From: Paramarasmius palmivorus
Taxonomy: Eukaryota; Basidiomycota; Agaricomycetes; Agaricales; Marasmiaceae
Direction: 5' to 3'
DNA: 64,000 nt
Assembly (NCBI GenBank): GCA_037176845.1
Contig: JAYKXP010000170.1
Coordinates: 1-64,000 of the forward strand
The stretch's first letter is position 1. The number at the start of each line of letters is the position of its first letter. Position numbers and translations under genes: made by a program. A model generated the notes under the pieces. It was given only the letters and a program-made list of their open reading frames with translations, was not told the origin of the DNA and searched no databases. Below, piece after piece: positions 25,485-36,517 of the stretch.

Positions 25485-25487
25485 TCA

Positions 25488-26239
25488 GTATTTGTCGTTC
25501 TCAGCGTCACCATTCAAATGTCATGCCCTGGTGGAGTAGGTGGAGTATAACCACGTGGCCTACGTCATTCATTGATGCTTCTTCAGTCTGCACCTCCATA
25601 ATCTATCTGCCGAGGTGATCCTCTTGACGAGCATTTTTGATGGATGTCGCTGATTGACCGCCTCCCCTACTCCCCTGTTTTCAATCATGACTCTCAAACG
25701 AAGACCTACAAGGTTTCGAGTGGGAACTAGCAGCATCAGCCATAAGTACTACTTTATTCACCGCAAGGCTTTTACTGAATATCATATGAGAACATACAGT
25801 ACAGCAGCCGATTTGTTTTTACCGAATCCCGCTGGGTCTACCAGACCGGACAGCGGTCGCGAATCGCTCCGATCGAAGACGATGTCTGTGTTCACGCCAA
25901 TGTCCTTGAAGATTAATGCATTTCGACTGAAAAAGGCCTAATTTGGACATTTACGAAATCGTTATCATGCTACGTTTCTGATACCGTGACCAGCTAGCTA
26001 TTTGTTTCCCTCACAAATAAAGGTGTGGATCGGGAGCCGCTCTATTCTGAAATCGTCTTCCCAGAATCAATCTTTGAGAACCTCCGAGTTTCATCTTTAC
26101 AAGACCCTGATCCCGTTTCAGATTCAGCGTCTAACACATAGAATTGAAAGGTTCTCATAAATGAGAACGAACATCCTCCTGATGTAATTTCTTTTTTGTT
26201 TGATCCCCTGGCACACTCCTTGGCTTCAACGTCTTCTCC
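25488..26239. other. Intergenic with unassigned coding-like pieces
   Basis: A 95-codon frame at 25654-25941 and a short piece at about 26022-26142 ending in an acidic/Ser stretch look mildly coding, but no domain or clean splice chain was found. It lies upstream of the first paralogous membrane protein. Confidence 0.35.
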
Positions 26240-27992
26240 ATGACTATACCTTGGTATGTCACAGTCAGCTCCCTCTGCTCCTTGTCCAGGACTAACCGCA
26301 AAATCAAAGCCCGTCCGCTCTTTGTTTCATAATCACGCTCATTCCCCTCGCCAGCTCTTTAACCTTCAACACACCTACTACCGTCAAACTTGACAGTCGC
26401 TCCTCTGGCACATATGCATACAAGGCAAGCGATCCTGAGTCCTTCACCCTTGTCCTTCACTCTGCCAGTGGGACGCAAGATGAAGTCTTAGCACGGGTTA
26501 ACCAAATGTCTTCCGGGTTTCCTCCGGATTTTGAGTTCTCAGACCGCTCATTTACTTTTGCCTGTGGCTCCACTGGGTGCGTATATATACTTATTTTGAT
26601 TATGTTCAATCAACTTTCGCCACAGAGTTTACCAGATCCTCGCTGTTAGCGACGATGATTCGAGGTCTGCTCGCAATTTCTGTCTCTTGACATTATCTGA
26701 ACTCGGCCGATCAGTGTTTTCGCAAGAAGTAACGACATCAACGCAGGGTCTGTGTCGCAAATTTCAACAGTATCGTCGCTCCCCCCCCAGGACTCCCATG
26801 AAAAGGCGGCAACACTTTCTTCAACTTCAACTTCAACTTCAACCTCTTCGTCAGTCTCCGCTATAAGTCTACTCCTGCATAGGAATCTCACGAATGAATT
26901 AGGTCAAGCACTCCCACTTCCTTGGTGACCGCAGCGAGTACAATGGACAAGAACTCGGAAAGTTTTACAAACAACATAAACAATGTGTAAGAGGATGTCT
27001 ACGCTTATACAGCATACCTTATTGAATGGTTTCTTCAGGCAAAGTGATGACAGGTCAGTCTGATGGTTGCCATTCATTACCTCTGTAATTAACTGTAATA
27101 ACCACCTCGAATAGATCTGCTAGCACCGTAAACTTGAAACTGAGTGCGGCTACCTCCATGTCTAGGTATGGGTTCAAAGCGATCATCTCTTAAACTTTGA
27201 CCTTCGGTATAACTAAAGACATGTGATTATCCAGCTCACTCTCGGAGTACGTGCATGGTGCCCACTTTTTCAAGCAGGCGGCTGATGCAACTTGTATTGA
27301 TAGTTTGACAAGCCTTACAGGTTCGACGTCGGGATTAGAATCGGATGTCAAAAGCAGTCAATTCTCAACCCTTATCGTGTCCTTTACTACCTCAATCACC
27401 TCAAGTCCATCGTGCGTCTCAATCATACTGACATACCTAACGCATTGACATGAACATAAGGCGGGGCCCTAGGGCGGAAGTTGCAACCCACAAAGCAAGG
27501 TAATTATTTTACCTGTACTCTACACTAAGGAAAGCGCAATTATATGACATTGGCAGGCCACACCTCGCTCTCATTCTCGGTATTACGAGCGGTGTAGTGT
27601 TTCTCTTTGCGTGCATCATTTTTCTTCTTTGGTATCGTCGTAAGCGAGCAAGCGGTGTGTAGTTCCATTATTTACGGGTTGATCCATGAACTGACCACCA
27701 GCAGGTTCAAACGAGCTAACGCCTTACGAGAACAGCAGTGCCACGTCTGCTGCTCCGGTACAAAAAGGCGTGGCTACAGACAATAGTCTAAAATCAGAAG
27801 CGGAGCAGGAGCAGGAAATCCAGTGTCCCGGCCTACAGTGTAATGCCGCCTTCAGAGAGTCTTCCTGAATATTGCACACCAGCCTCGACCTTCGGACCAC
27901 CTCCGAAATACACAAATATACCTAGGACTAGCCCTCGGAGTGATTCAGTGTATAGGAATGTAGCGTCTACATTTTTGCTATATGTATGCTAA
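26240..27992 (+). CDS. Single-pass surface protein, paralog A
   Basis: Type I membrane protein: signal peptide, ectodomain, Ser/Thr-rich stalk, one membrane helix, short tail. Exon 1 (ATG at 26240) ends ATACCTTG before GTATGT. It splices to give MTIPCPSALCFIITLIPLASS, a good signal peptide, then SLTFNTPTTVKL. A folded part with DPESFTLVLHSASGTQ and FACGSTGVYQILAVSDDD follows, then VFARSNDINAGSVSQIS and a Ser/Thr stalk with a (CTTCAA)n hexanucleotide run near 26820-26850. The helix is at about 27563-27640 (LALILGITSGVVFLFACIIF) followed by RRKR, then ELTPYENSS. The last part (PAYSVMPPSESLPEY) requires a frame change near the A4 tract at about 27790. A splice junction near 26870-26925 could not be settled. 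Architecture resembles wall-stress sensors, but no WSC domain is visible. Homologous to B and C. Confidence 0.65.
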
Positions 27993-29559
27993 TTGAATCG
28001 ATGGGACTTGCTGTAGGAGTTTGGTAATCTACGAGAATACCTGATCGATCCTACAATGCTTTCATATCCAGGTGGCAAATCTGTGTCTGTTTCAGGTGTG
28101 GAGGGATTTTGTGATATTCCTCGAGACTTGTATGATATAGGGCTTGAAATAAACTCTGATTCACGCGCAGTTGTGGTAAATGGCGTGATGCTACGTGTCG
28201 TAACTATGAATTCTCAGTAGGAACCTATGGGCAAAACGAAGATAATACACACTTTTGGGTGAGTTTTTTCTGCCGTTTTCGGTGCCGATAACACAAGAAT
28301 GCCGTGATGAGAATGGCAACCACTAAACCAAGAGTGATACCAACTATTAACGCTGTATTGACGCTGACAACCATGTATCAAACGCATCAGCGCCCGGAAT
28401 GATGAAGGAAGCTTACCTCGGCGCGGCGCCATTCTGTTGACTGGGTGAGGTTGGCCTTCATTGATTGTGAGAAAGACCATCAAGTTGGGGAATGATTGGA
28501 CTTACGAGGGTTCCGATGGTGGTAGTAGAACCGTTAGTTCCGCCTAGTAATTGTGACGATGGTTGTTCCGGAAATGGGCAGTGCACTAGAAGTGGAAAGC
28601 CATTGATCAACGTACGTATGATTCTGACGGAATGCTCACCTCCCGCTAGTGCTAATTCTGAACGACGTGGGTTATAATAATATTTTGTCCGTAGGACGGT
28701 TAGCACTCACAGCACTGTCACAGAACTCGCTGTCGTGGAGAGCTGAGAGCTGTCGAATTCAGCTGAGCGTCTACCGTTTGGATGACTTACGGAATAGAAT
28801 TACCGACCTGTTTTGATCATTTTGCCTGATGGGAGTTGTCAATGTCATACCTATATAATGGACAGATATGCAAGTACGAACCCGCTGGTACTGCCATTGT
28901 TGGTAGAGCTGGGGTTAGAGCCATCAGCCGACGTTGGGCTTCCTTGGGCACTGGTGATAGATGCAGTTGTACTGCTGAATTTGTTCATTAATACAAGGCG
29001 TGAAAGATATAAGTATCACTTACGAAGCTGATGGAGACGATATAGGGGCAGGGCGTGCGGCAGAAACTCGCTTGAAAGCCGTTGATCCGTCAGTGGCCAC
29101 TATGTCGCTGCTTCTTGCGAAAGTCACATCAGAACTAAAAGGATTTCTAAGTCATTATTGTAAGGCACAATTGAAGAATTGCGGCATACCTTGTATCGAC
29201 AACGTCGATCCAATAGGCACTACATGCAAGTTAGGCTTGTAGTACTACTCGATAAACTGAAGGGCTTGCCCTGCGGTATTGCATACGAACGTAAATGCAT
29301 CTCCTTCGCCCGCCGAGTTTACGACGGAGAGCTCCTTCTCGTCTACATTTGGATCCTCTGACCAAAGGACGAATTTGAAAGGACTGTGGGTCACTATTGC
29401 TTTTATGCCACGATGCAGTTGTGGAGGTCTGCACCCCGGTACTGCTCGGAATGTTGATTTCAAAAGAATGAACAAGTCGGAAAGCAAGGAGAACAAAAAA
29501 GCTTTATCTGTGTCAGGAACAATCTATCAGGAGCGTCGGCATACTTACGTTATTATCAT
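27989..29559 (-). CDS. Single-pass surface protein, paralog B
   Basis: Same architecture as paralog A. ATG at 29557-29559 begins MIIT, and after an intron the signal peptide continues FFVLLAFRLVHS. The ectodomain reads FEINIPSSTGVQTST, DPQSF, KFVLWSEDPNVDEKELSVV and FVCNTAG, then DVTFARSSDIVATDGS. This last string matches VFARSNDINAGS in paralog A. The membrane helix lies at about 28290-28365 (ALIVGITLGLVVAILITAFL) followed by YRHRKRQKK. The tail has SITPF and LPPGYESI. One frame change is needed at 29377 (an extra base between SF and KFVLW), and another is likely near 28545. Its stop codon (27989-27991) overlaps that of paralog A on the opposite strand. Function unknown; a surface sensor or adhesive role is inference from architecture only. 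Confidence 0.65.
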
Positions 29560-30405
29560 GAGTATGGAGTGTTATTATGGGATGAGGAGAGTGATGAAAA
29601 GGGAAGACTGTCGACGTCCAAGGGAATGAAGCCAGATTCGAATATCACCATGTCTTTATATTCATGAAATATACTGAGGCCATATAAGCATAAATTGCTA
29701 TACTGACCTGCATTATAAATGATTGAACTGTCATGGTTGATCATTCATGATACAGATTGAGTTGAAGCTGCAAACACGGCAGGAACTTTAAGCGCTGGTG
29801 CAAAGTGTATTCTGAATGAGCGTCTATCGGATACAATCTTGCCCTATAACAACGGGGTGTCAATCAGCATATCTTGACGTAGCGAGATGCAGTACTGAGT
29901 GTGGCAGCTTTGTGCAATTAAAAACACAACTTACTGCCGTTGGTACTGGCAAAGGTAGTTGACGGGGCTTGACGGGTGCAATCTGATGGTGCCACTTACA
30001 TTCTGGCAGGGTGGAGTGGAGACAGATTCGAACTATGAAATTGCCCCGGGAGTGGAAGTTGTGGTAGCCGCGCCTTTCTTCGTGCCTGGAGCTGATTTAC
30101 TGTCACCCTCAGGTGATGTGACGTTTGGCGTTATGGTATCAGACAAGTTCTCGCCTCTCTAAGTGATCAAAGAGCAACGCGAAGTGGCAAGCGAATAGCC
30201 ATTTAATGATGAGTGAGAAAAACTTGAGCATATGCTCAGCTCTCGGGCACTTTTTTTTGTACAAAATCCAACAAGAAAAATAGACATTTATTATTGAACA
30301 AGGGTCTTACCGACATCATGAACCGATGGACACGACACGAACGTGACGATCTGTTCCAGTCACCCGACGAAAAGGCAAACGAAAGAGGTCAGGGAAGACG
30401 TAAAA
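29560..30405. other. Possible remnant of a fourth paralog
   Basis: On the minus strand about 30050-30150 reads ITPNVTSPEGDSKSAPGTKK and continues with a Thr-rich stretch. Its start is reminiscent of the tail motif [LI]TP[YFN] of the neighbouring surface proteins, or it may be a Ser/Thr stalk. No signal peptide or helix was found nearby, so this may be a decayed copy or chance. Confidence 0.3.
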
Positions 30406-30485
30406 ACCCACGGCGGGACTCGAACCCGCAACCTCCAGATTGCATAGTTAGAAGTCTGACGTCATAACCATTAGACAACGCGGGC
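30406..30485 (-). tRNA. tRNA-Arg(TCT) with 8-nt intron
   Basis: Read on the minus strand: acceptor GCCCGCG pairs with CGTGGGT using two G-U pairs. Anticodon stem TCAGA/TCTGG holds loop CTTCTA with anticodon TCT, followed by an intron of about 8 nt. The T arm is GCGGGTTCGAGTCCCGC. Confidence 0.8.
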
Positions 30486-30645
30486 ATCGAAGTATTGAGG
30501 CACTCTTCAGCATCATAATCTCAAATGAGAATTTAACAAGTAGGTACGGGCAACGGTCTAACATAAATTGGAGGGGGATCCATCGCGGCATCCAGCTTAT
30601 AGGCAGGGAGTGTAGAAATTGTTTCCGTGTAAGAACGTCGATGAT

Positions 30646-32073
30646 TTATCTGCTGGGGAGTTTGATCATCCGTATTGCAAAGGGCCCGGTGCCATGCGGT
30701 ATCGATGTATTCCGCTCAGTATTCTTTTCGCCCTCACTGAGTGATTGCTCTGCAATACGGGTTTGTGTGAAAGGAACGAGACGATCACCGAGTGCTTACA
30801 CATCCTATCAGCTTTCTTGGGGAAGTTGGTACCGGAATGGACAACACTGCACACCTGTCTGCTTTCCTCGCCTTCGACACCCAATCATGAACAAGGCGAC
30901 GAATATTCCCAGTCCGACAACGGTTCCAAGCGTAACTCCGACAATATTCCCGGTATTTGGCCTGAAAACTTCTCAATATGTGCGCACCATCTGTTGTATA
31001 CTTGTTCACCTTGGCTTGGACGGAGTTGGTACCTGTACAGGAGTTGATGATACCGAAGCAGATGATATGTTTGTCCTGATCCACATTCAATATGAAGCAG
31101 TTGTTATGAACGGTGACATACTGGGACACGTAAGAAGCTGTTGAGGAAATGTCGATGAGACGTAACGCTTTGACTCGGACCAGTCGATGTTGATATTGAG
31201 ATGTTAATCGGGCTATATTTCAGAGGTTAGACACATACCCCGAGCGTTAAAGGGACAATAGCTTAACGAATCAGAGGTTGAAGTAGGATATCCTTCTCCT
31301 CACTGGGATGGGCATCAGCTTTGTCTGTATGATCTATCGGAACGATGGGAACCAACGCATTATTGATTGCAGCCTGGCTAGACTTGGATCTCCGTTCCGG
31401 AACCGAATTGGGGAGCCGAGGTTGTATCTGGAACAGTAGTAGATGTACTCATGCTTGTCGATGATGTTGTCCTTGATGAGATCACGATGTCAGTTTTCTG
31501 TTTCTTCGTTCGCAGTGGTCACAGTACGATGGTGTCAATGAAGAGGTTGAGGAAGTTGGTGAAGCCTTGACTGTAAAATCATCACTGTCCGTAATGAGTC
31601 GGTCCGGGACTCTGTATTGTATAATAAGCGAAATATAATGGATTTGACCTATGGGCGAACCTCTCCTCATCTCCTGTGACTACGTCAATCCAAAAGACTC
31701 TAGATAATTTTGAATGTGTCAGATATTAGACAAGACTCGGAGATGAAAACGCACCCTTTTGTATCGCAGGTGACTTGAAACGTATCATCGTCTTCAACGT
31801 CTGCGCTGATTGAAATGCCCAGGATGGTCTTCTCCTTGAAACTCTTATCATATGATCGAAGAATGAATTTCCATCCCCTCGGGTCCCCCAGCTCACGTCG
31901 ATAAGACGCAGTCATGGGTGTATTGAGCCTAGCAGTTTTTGGAACTTGGATTCGAAATGAATGAATGGGAATCGCGAGAAAAAAAAGGTAAACGAATGGA
32001 CTAGGAAACTGTTAGTAATAGAGTGGAATACAAGAAACTCAGAATAAATTACAGAGCGACGCCCATCGGGCAT
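30646..32073 (-). CDS. Single-pass surface protein, paralog C
   Basis: Third member of the local family. ATG at 32071-32073 gives MPDGRRS, then an intron, then FPSPFVYLFFLAIPIHS as a signal sequence. The ectodomain has FRIQVPKTARLNTPMTASY, a DPRGWKFILRSYDKSF block aligned with DPESFTLVL of A and SFKFVLWSE of B, and FQVTCDTKG joined over an intron to VFWIDVV. A Ser/Thr-rich stalk lies near 31400-31570. The membrane helix is at about 30880-30960 (NIVGVTLGTVVGLGIFVALF) followed by CRRRGK. The tail, reached over an intron ending in TAAG, reads VPFTQTRIAEQS and ends at 30646-30648. Stalk splicing is not fully worked out. Function unknown. Confidence 0.6.
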
Positions 32074-32554
32074 TGTGAGATGAGTCGGGGTGGAGAAGGC
32101 TGAGGGAGAAACGAAAGGAAGACAAGGTTATAACCATTGAGCTGGCAGTGTGATCAACATTAGATCATATCATGTTTGGGACTAAGGAGATCAAAGACTT
32201 CTAGATGGAAGCAGGACGGTGATTGATCCCACGAAGTTGGTAGGTCGCATCGAGAAGATATGAGAATTGCATGAGAAAGACCTAAGTAAATAACATCTGC
32301 CTGGTGAGCTCGCCAAAAACACCTTATAATCCAATGTTTGGATAGGGCAGTTTCACTCACGATGATAGCCTTCTGGAGAAAAGTGGCAGCGGGGGCAGAT
32401 TGGATCAAGAAGCAAGAGGACTGTCACATCATTGAACTCAGATGCAGTATTGACCGGTCAAATCGGGTGAGAAAATTGTACAAAATCATCATTCGGAATA
32501 ATCTGTAGCAGTTCCAGATATAGATCATTACCGCCCTCAATAGAACACACTATA
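32074..32554. other. Intergenic, nothing recognised
   Basis: Promoter side of paralog C and 3' flank of the pectate lyase gene. A short minus-strand frame at 32160-32408 has no recognisable content. Confidence 0.5.
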
Positions 32555-33918
32555 CTAGAATGACAAAGTTTGGCCAGCGTTTGCAAGAACCGAGGATTTG
32601 ACGCTCCCAACAGCAAGCAAGCTGTATGAGTATGGCGCGGAGTTGAAGTTTCCGGTGGGAGCATCGTTAGATCCTCCGCCAAAGTCGTTGCCCTTCGCGA
32701 TCCGCATATCCTTCGTCGGTAGAGTAAAGAGGCTTCTTTGCACCTGCAGAATACCCGGTGAGATAAGTAATTTTGCACATAAAGAAACAAATACGTACCT
32801 GTCCAGACATTATTTTCGACGAGTAACTTGAGCCTCATCACGGGTGTTGATGCCGTCACCATTGTTTTCGAAGAAGTTGTTGAAAATGTGGCCGTGACCT
32901 GGGCGAGTGCATCCTAGGTTACGTCCCCTCTATTGATCTTAGTTGTATGTACTCACCAAAGCGGAATGAGGGAGTGCGAGAGTTGAGGTTGCTCCAATAG
33001 TTACCGACGTAGGTAACAGTGATCTTGACGTCCTCTGAACCATTGCTATCAGAGTGTCCTACAAGGGAAGCCTTCGCAAAAGTGAGTAATGTATCCGTGA
33101 AGTCATATTTTGGCACACCTTCCAGTGATTGTAGAGCTTGCTGTTTGAAACGGTCACTCCAGTGCAACCGTGAGTGATATCGAGAAGCCCATCGTAGCTA
33201 TAAGTGCCACCAATTTAGTGGGATACCCATTTCGAACACTCTATTACTTACTAGTCCTGTAGAGAGGATCGTGAGCGTTTGCTTTGATAGCTAGGGATGA
33301 TAACCTACCTTATCATGATCACGATCGCTAGAGAGGTCGGCATGATCAATCCAAACCTGGCTCGCTGACTGAACACCGATAGCATCTCCAGCATCGGCAA
33401 GGACCTTGGAGATCTTGACATTTCTGATGATAACATTGCTAACATCGATGACACGAAGGCCGACACCGACGAGTTGAGATCCGGACTTTCCAATGACAGT
33501 GGTGTTAGGGCCGACCTTGACGACAGTGTTGCCGGAGATAGTCCCTATACACAACAGTACTCAGTCCGCTGCCGAACCACCAGGAAGACAGCACCGTACC
33601 AGAGATGATTACAACCTTTTTGGCACTACCAGACACAGCGCTCGTGAGTGCGGAAAGGGACGTGACCGTAGTCTGAGTTCCGCCTGATCCGCCGGAGGTT
33701 CTGCAACCGGATCAGTGTGCTGGAAGAATGGAAAGAACTAGGTACATACCCGCCATTGAGAGTCGCGTATCCGACGCTGGCGACATCATTAACCGAGGCA
33801 CGTTTCTCCAACGGGGAAGCCTAGCAATAATGAGGCCACGGACATCATCATCATGCGGGGAGCCTACCACGACTGCCTGAACAGCGAAGAGAGCAATGAT
33901 GGATGCGTACCACTTCAT
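32555..33918 (-). CDS. Secreted pectate lyase, PL1 family
   Basis: Cleaves polygalacturonate of plant cell walls by beta-elimination, calcium dependent, outside the cell. ATG at 33916-33918. Signal peptide MKWYASIIALFAVQAVV, and after an intron ASPLEKR with a Kex2-type KR site. The catalytic parallel beta-helix then reads GNTVVKVGPNTTVIGKSGSQ, GLRVIDVSNVIIRNVKIS, DAIGVQSASQVWIDH. This is followed by DRDHDKDYYDGLLDITHG and VSNSKLYNHWK, with VGHSD nearby (the DH and vWiDH motifs conserved in PL1). It ends NNVWTG, KKPLYSTDEGY and the stop at 32555-32557. The DY of DHDKDYYDG comes from a 5-nt exon at 33252-33256. One frame change is required at 32827: the frame ends in stop unless one base between AQ and LLVENN is skipped. 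Either the gene is recently broken or the base is an assembly error. Confidence 0.85.
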
Positions 33919-33993
33919 GGTGAGAGAGCCAGAACACAAGTGAACACAAAGTAGAGACTGTGTCTGGAGATTTAACTACTTCCCTTATCCTGG

Positions 33994-34000
33994 TTATATA
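33994..34000 (-). promoter_or_regulatory. TATA box of the pectate lyase gene
   Basis: TATATAA on the minus strand, 76 bases upstream of the pectate lyase ATG, at a usual distance for a fungal TATA box. Confidence 0.45.
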
Positions 34001-36517
34001 CAGGTCAAGTACAGCTTGTAACGCATATGGCGCAGAGAGTTACCTCTCTCATCGTGAAAATACCGGATTAGACTCGGTGTCTGAATCCTTCATTGCAGCG
34101 GTCCGCGCGGTGCGTCCGGATGGCAAAGAAACCTACTCTCAACAGCTTTCTACGTCTCTCGACGGCTCTGCAATGCACTTACGGGGCCGTCATTCAAACT
34201 GACAAGTAAGCGTTTAGAGAAGTGTAGAACAATTCAAGCTGCTGGTCAGAAGCCAGGGTAAGCATGCGGTTGAATCATGTGCTGATGGTATTGCAAGCAG
34301 GCTGTATACATTACCCTGATCATGAGCGTGTCAACCGTTGTTAGTGACAGAAGCATCTCAACGCTCTATCTTCCGTCCCTTTGCCGTGGACCTGGCTTAT
34401 TCTATTGATTAATGTAATAAGACGTGATAATGTTGATTGCGTACTATCGCAAGTTCGCCATGCACACCAGTACCAAACAATTGTCGGTGCAGTGTGGGGC
34501 GACGCGTTCCAAAGACCGATCTCAAGCTTCATTATGCCCATAACCGCAGATCGTCAGCCGAAAAGAATCATAGTTATGCGCTGACGAAATATCCTACGAT
34601 CGAACGTATGAACACAGCACACATGAGCAATCGAAGTCACCACACCTGAGGGCTGCATCCTCACCGAGTAGCTGGCCATCATTCGAAATCTCCGTCGCAC
34701 GAAGATAAACATCCAATACATTTGTCTATTTCGCTCCCGGTCCTGGTCTGCCCGCGGTCCGTTGAAAGGCAGACAGTTCTCAGTGTTTATCCGAGTACAG
34801 AAGAGCGGTGAATTCAGTCTCACCATCATCCTTGTAGCACTAAAAGGATAAGGAGCATAGCATGACTGATTGGTTCCTGGTTGAATGAATTGAGTTGACT
34901 CACCTCGAAAGCGGTCCGCTAGATTTGAAGCATTTGTGTCAATGGATAAGTCTCGGACAAAGTATCATCGTGGCTCTCGCAACTCATCTGTAGCTATTAT
35001 TAGAACATGAATGGCGAGAATAGCACGAAGAATCGCAAAGCGCCAGAATTAGGCAATGTCGCGGGTAACTTTAATAAAAAGAACTCGAAGAATCGTTAGC
35101 CGATGGGACGGCAGTAGGATAGCATTCAATGAGAGAGGCCAAAAAGAAGCTGAATACGTACGCTCTAAGTAACGAAAAAGATGAGCTCTGTCCGAGCGTT
35201 CAACCTCAGGTAGATCAAACTTGGATACTCTTACTAGCGACAAGTAGGTCACCCGATTGGCTGACGCAGACAATGATCTGGAAGAGACAAATGAGGCTGC
35301 TTAGCGTCGTCAATAGCCCTGCCAGGCTGAAAATATATCGGCATTGTGTAATAATTCTGGAAGTCTGATGTCTGCTGCAGAGACGAAGAGTGAACAGCAA
35401 ACCTGATCATACCAGAAAAAGCATACACATCATTGGACACTATGTTGTTAACGCGCCATATGCTCTCATTACCCACAGAATGGACTGTATTAATGACTAG
35501 CTTCGGAAGCATTTGGTGGTTCGTGTTCCTATACATGAACAGGGCCAGCCGAAATGTGTCGAGAGCTATGGGTCATTTAGTACCGAAATTTGTATCCTTC
35601 ATCGAGCTCATCTGCAACAAACATTTTCAGCTACAGTGGCGCAGTAAAAGAATAGGACGCATTGTTGATGCTTGGCGCGACTGGACTTAATTCAAAAGAA
35701 ATAGACTCGCCAAGTCAGAAGGAAAGCTCAACTTCTCTGCGCCTGCCAAGTTATAAAATGCAGAAATGATGAGATACTACGATGATATGAGTAAAACACG
35801 GAAAACCGAACGGATGCTCACAATGCTTGAAACGCCTCCCTTATTCGGATACCCCAACAGTCCGTAGTGCTGGGGGCAGGTACTTGAAGTCCATTTCCCT
35901 GTCAAGAGGAGGGCCCGAGATCAAAGGACGACTTGTCCACAGCTTTATTCAATGGTTTCAAGTTATGCGGGAGTTCGTACCTGTAGAAACTGCAGCCAGC
36001 ACTCCTCGTCATCGAAAATCTCTCCGGGATCGAGCAATCGGACCGCTAGTCAACGGATTTGGTGGGCTATGACGGAATCTCTGGCTTATACCATGGTAGA
36101 TGATGCAAAGTGAGCCATCTCCCACTGCATTTATTGTGAATGGCTATGTTCCCAGGCGTTGGGGAACGACCAAGGAACGAAAAGCTACGAGCAACGGATC
36201 TGCAATGGGGGACACTGGCGGCTTGAAAACAGTCCCAGTGCTGATGTAGAGTTCAATGGCGTGCGTACCTCCGACATAGTTTCTTGTTCTCAGCTTCTAG
36301 TGAGTGAAAATCTGGACGCAAGTGAATCCTCGCCAATGACCAATGGTCATTGTCAGAGGCGAAGAAGCGGATGTGACCTAAAAGTCACAGTCACAACCTT
36401 CGGGTCTAGACCTGGCTATTTCCAAATTGGGTTGGCATTGTGACGTCCATGTGCTCGTGACATCTATGAACGCTTCTTTCTCTTTTACCATCACTACCTC
36501 TGGAACGCCACTGCAAT
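34001..36517. other. Unassigned region
   Basis: No gene could be called. Exon-like minus-strand pieces with acceptor and donor signals occur near 35826-35875 (HYGLLGYPNKGGVSSI, ending before GTGAGC) and other open frames at 35049-35536. Their products are unknown, and I could not chain them. Confidence 0.35.

Noticed and set aside
26815..26850. (CTTCAA)n run as a separate regulatory repeat
   Set aside because: It lies in frame and encodes Ser-Thr repeats in the stalk of paralog A, so it is coding low-complexity sequence.
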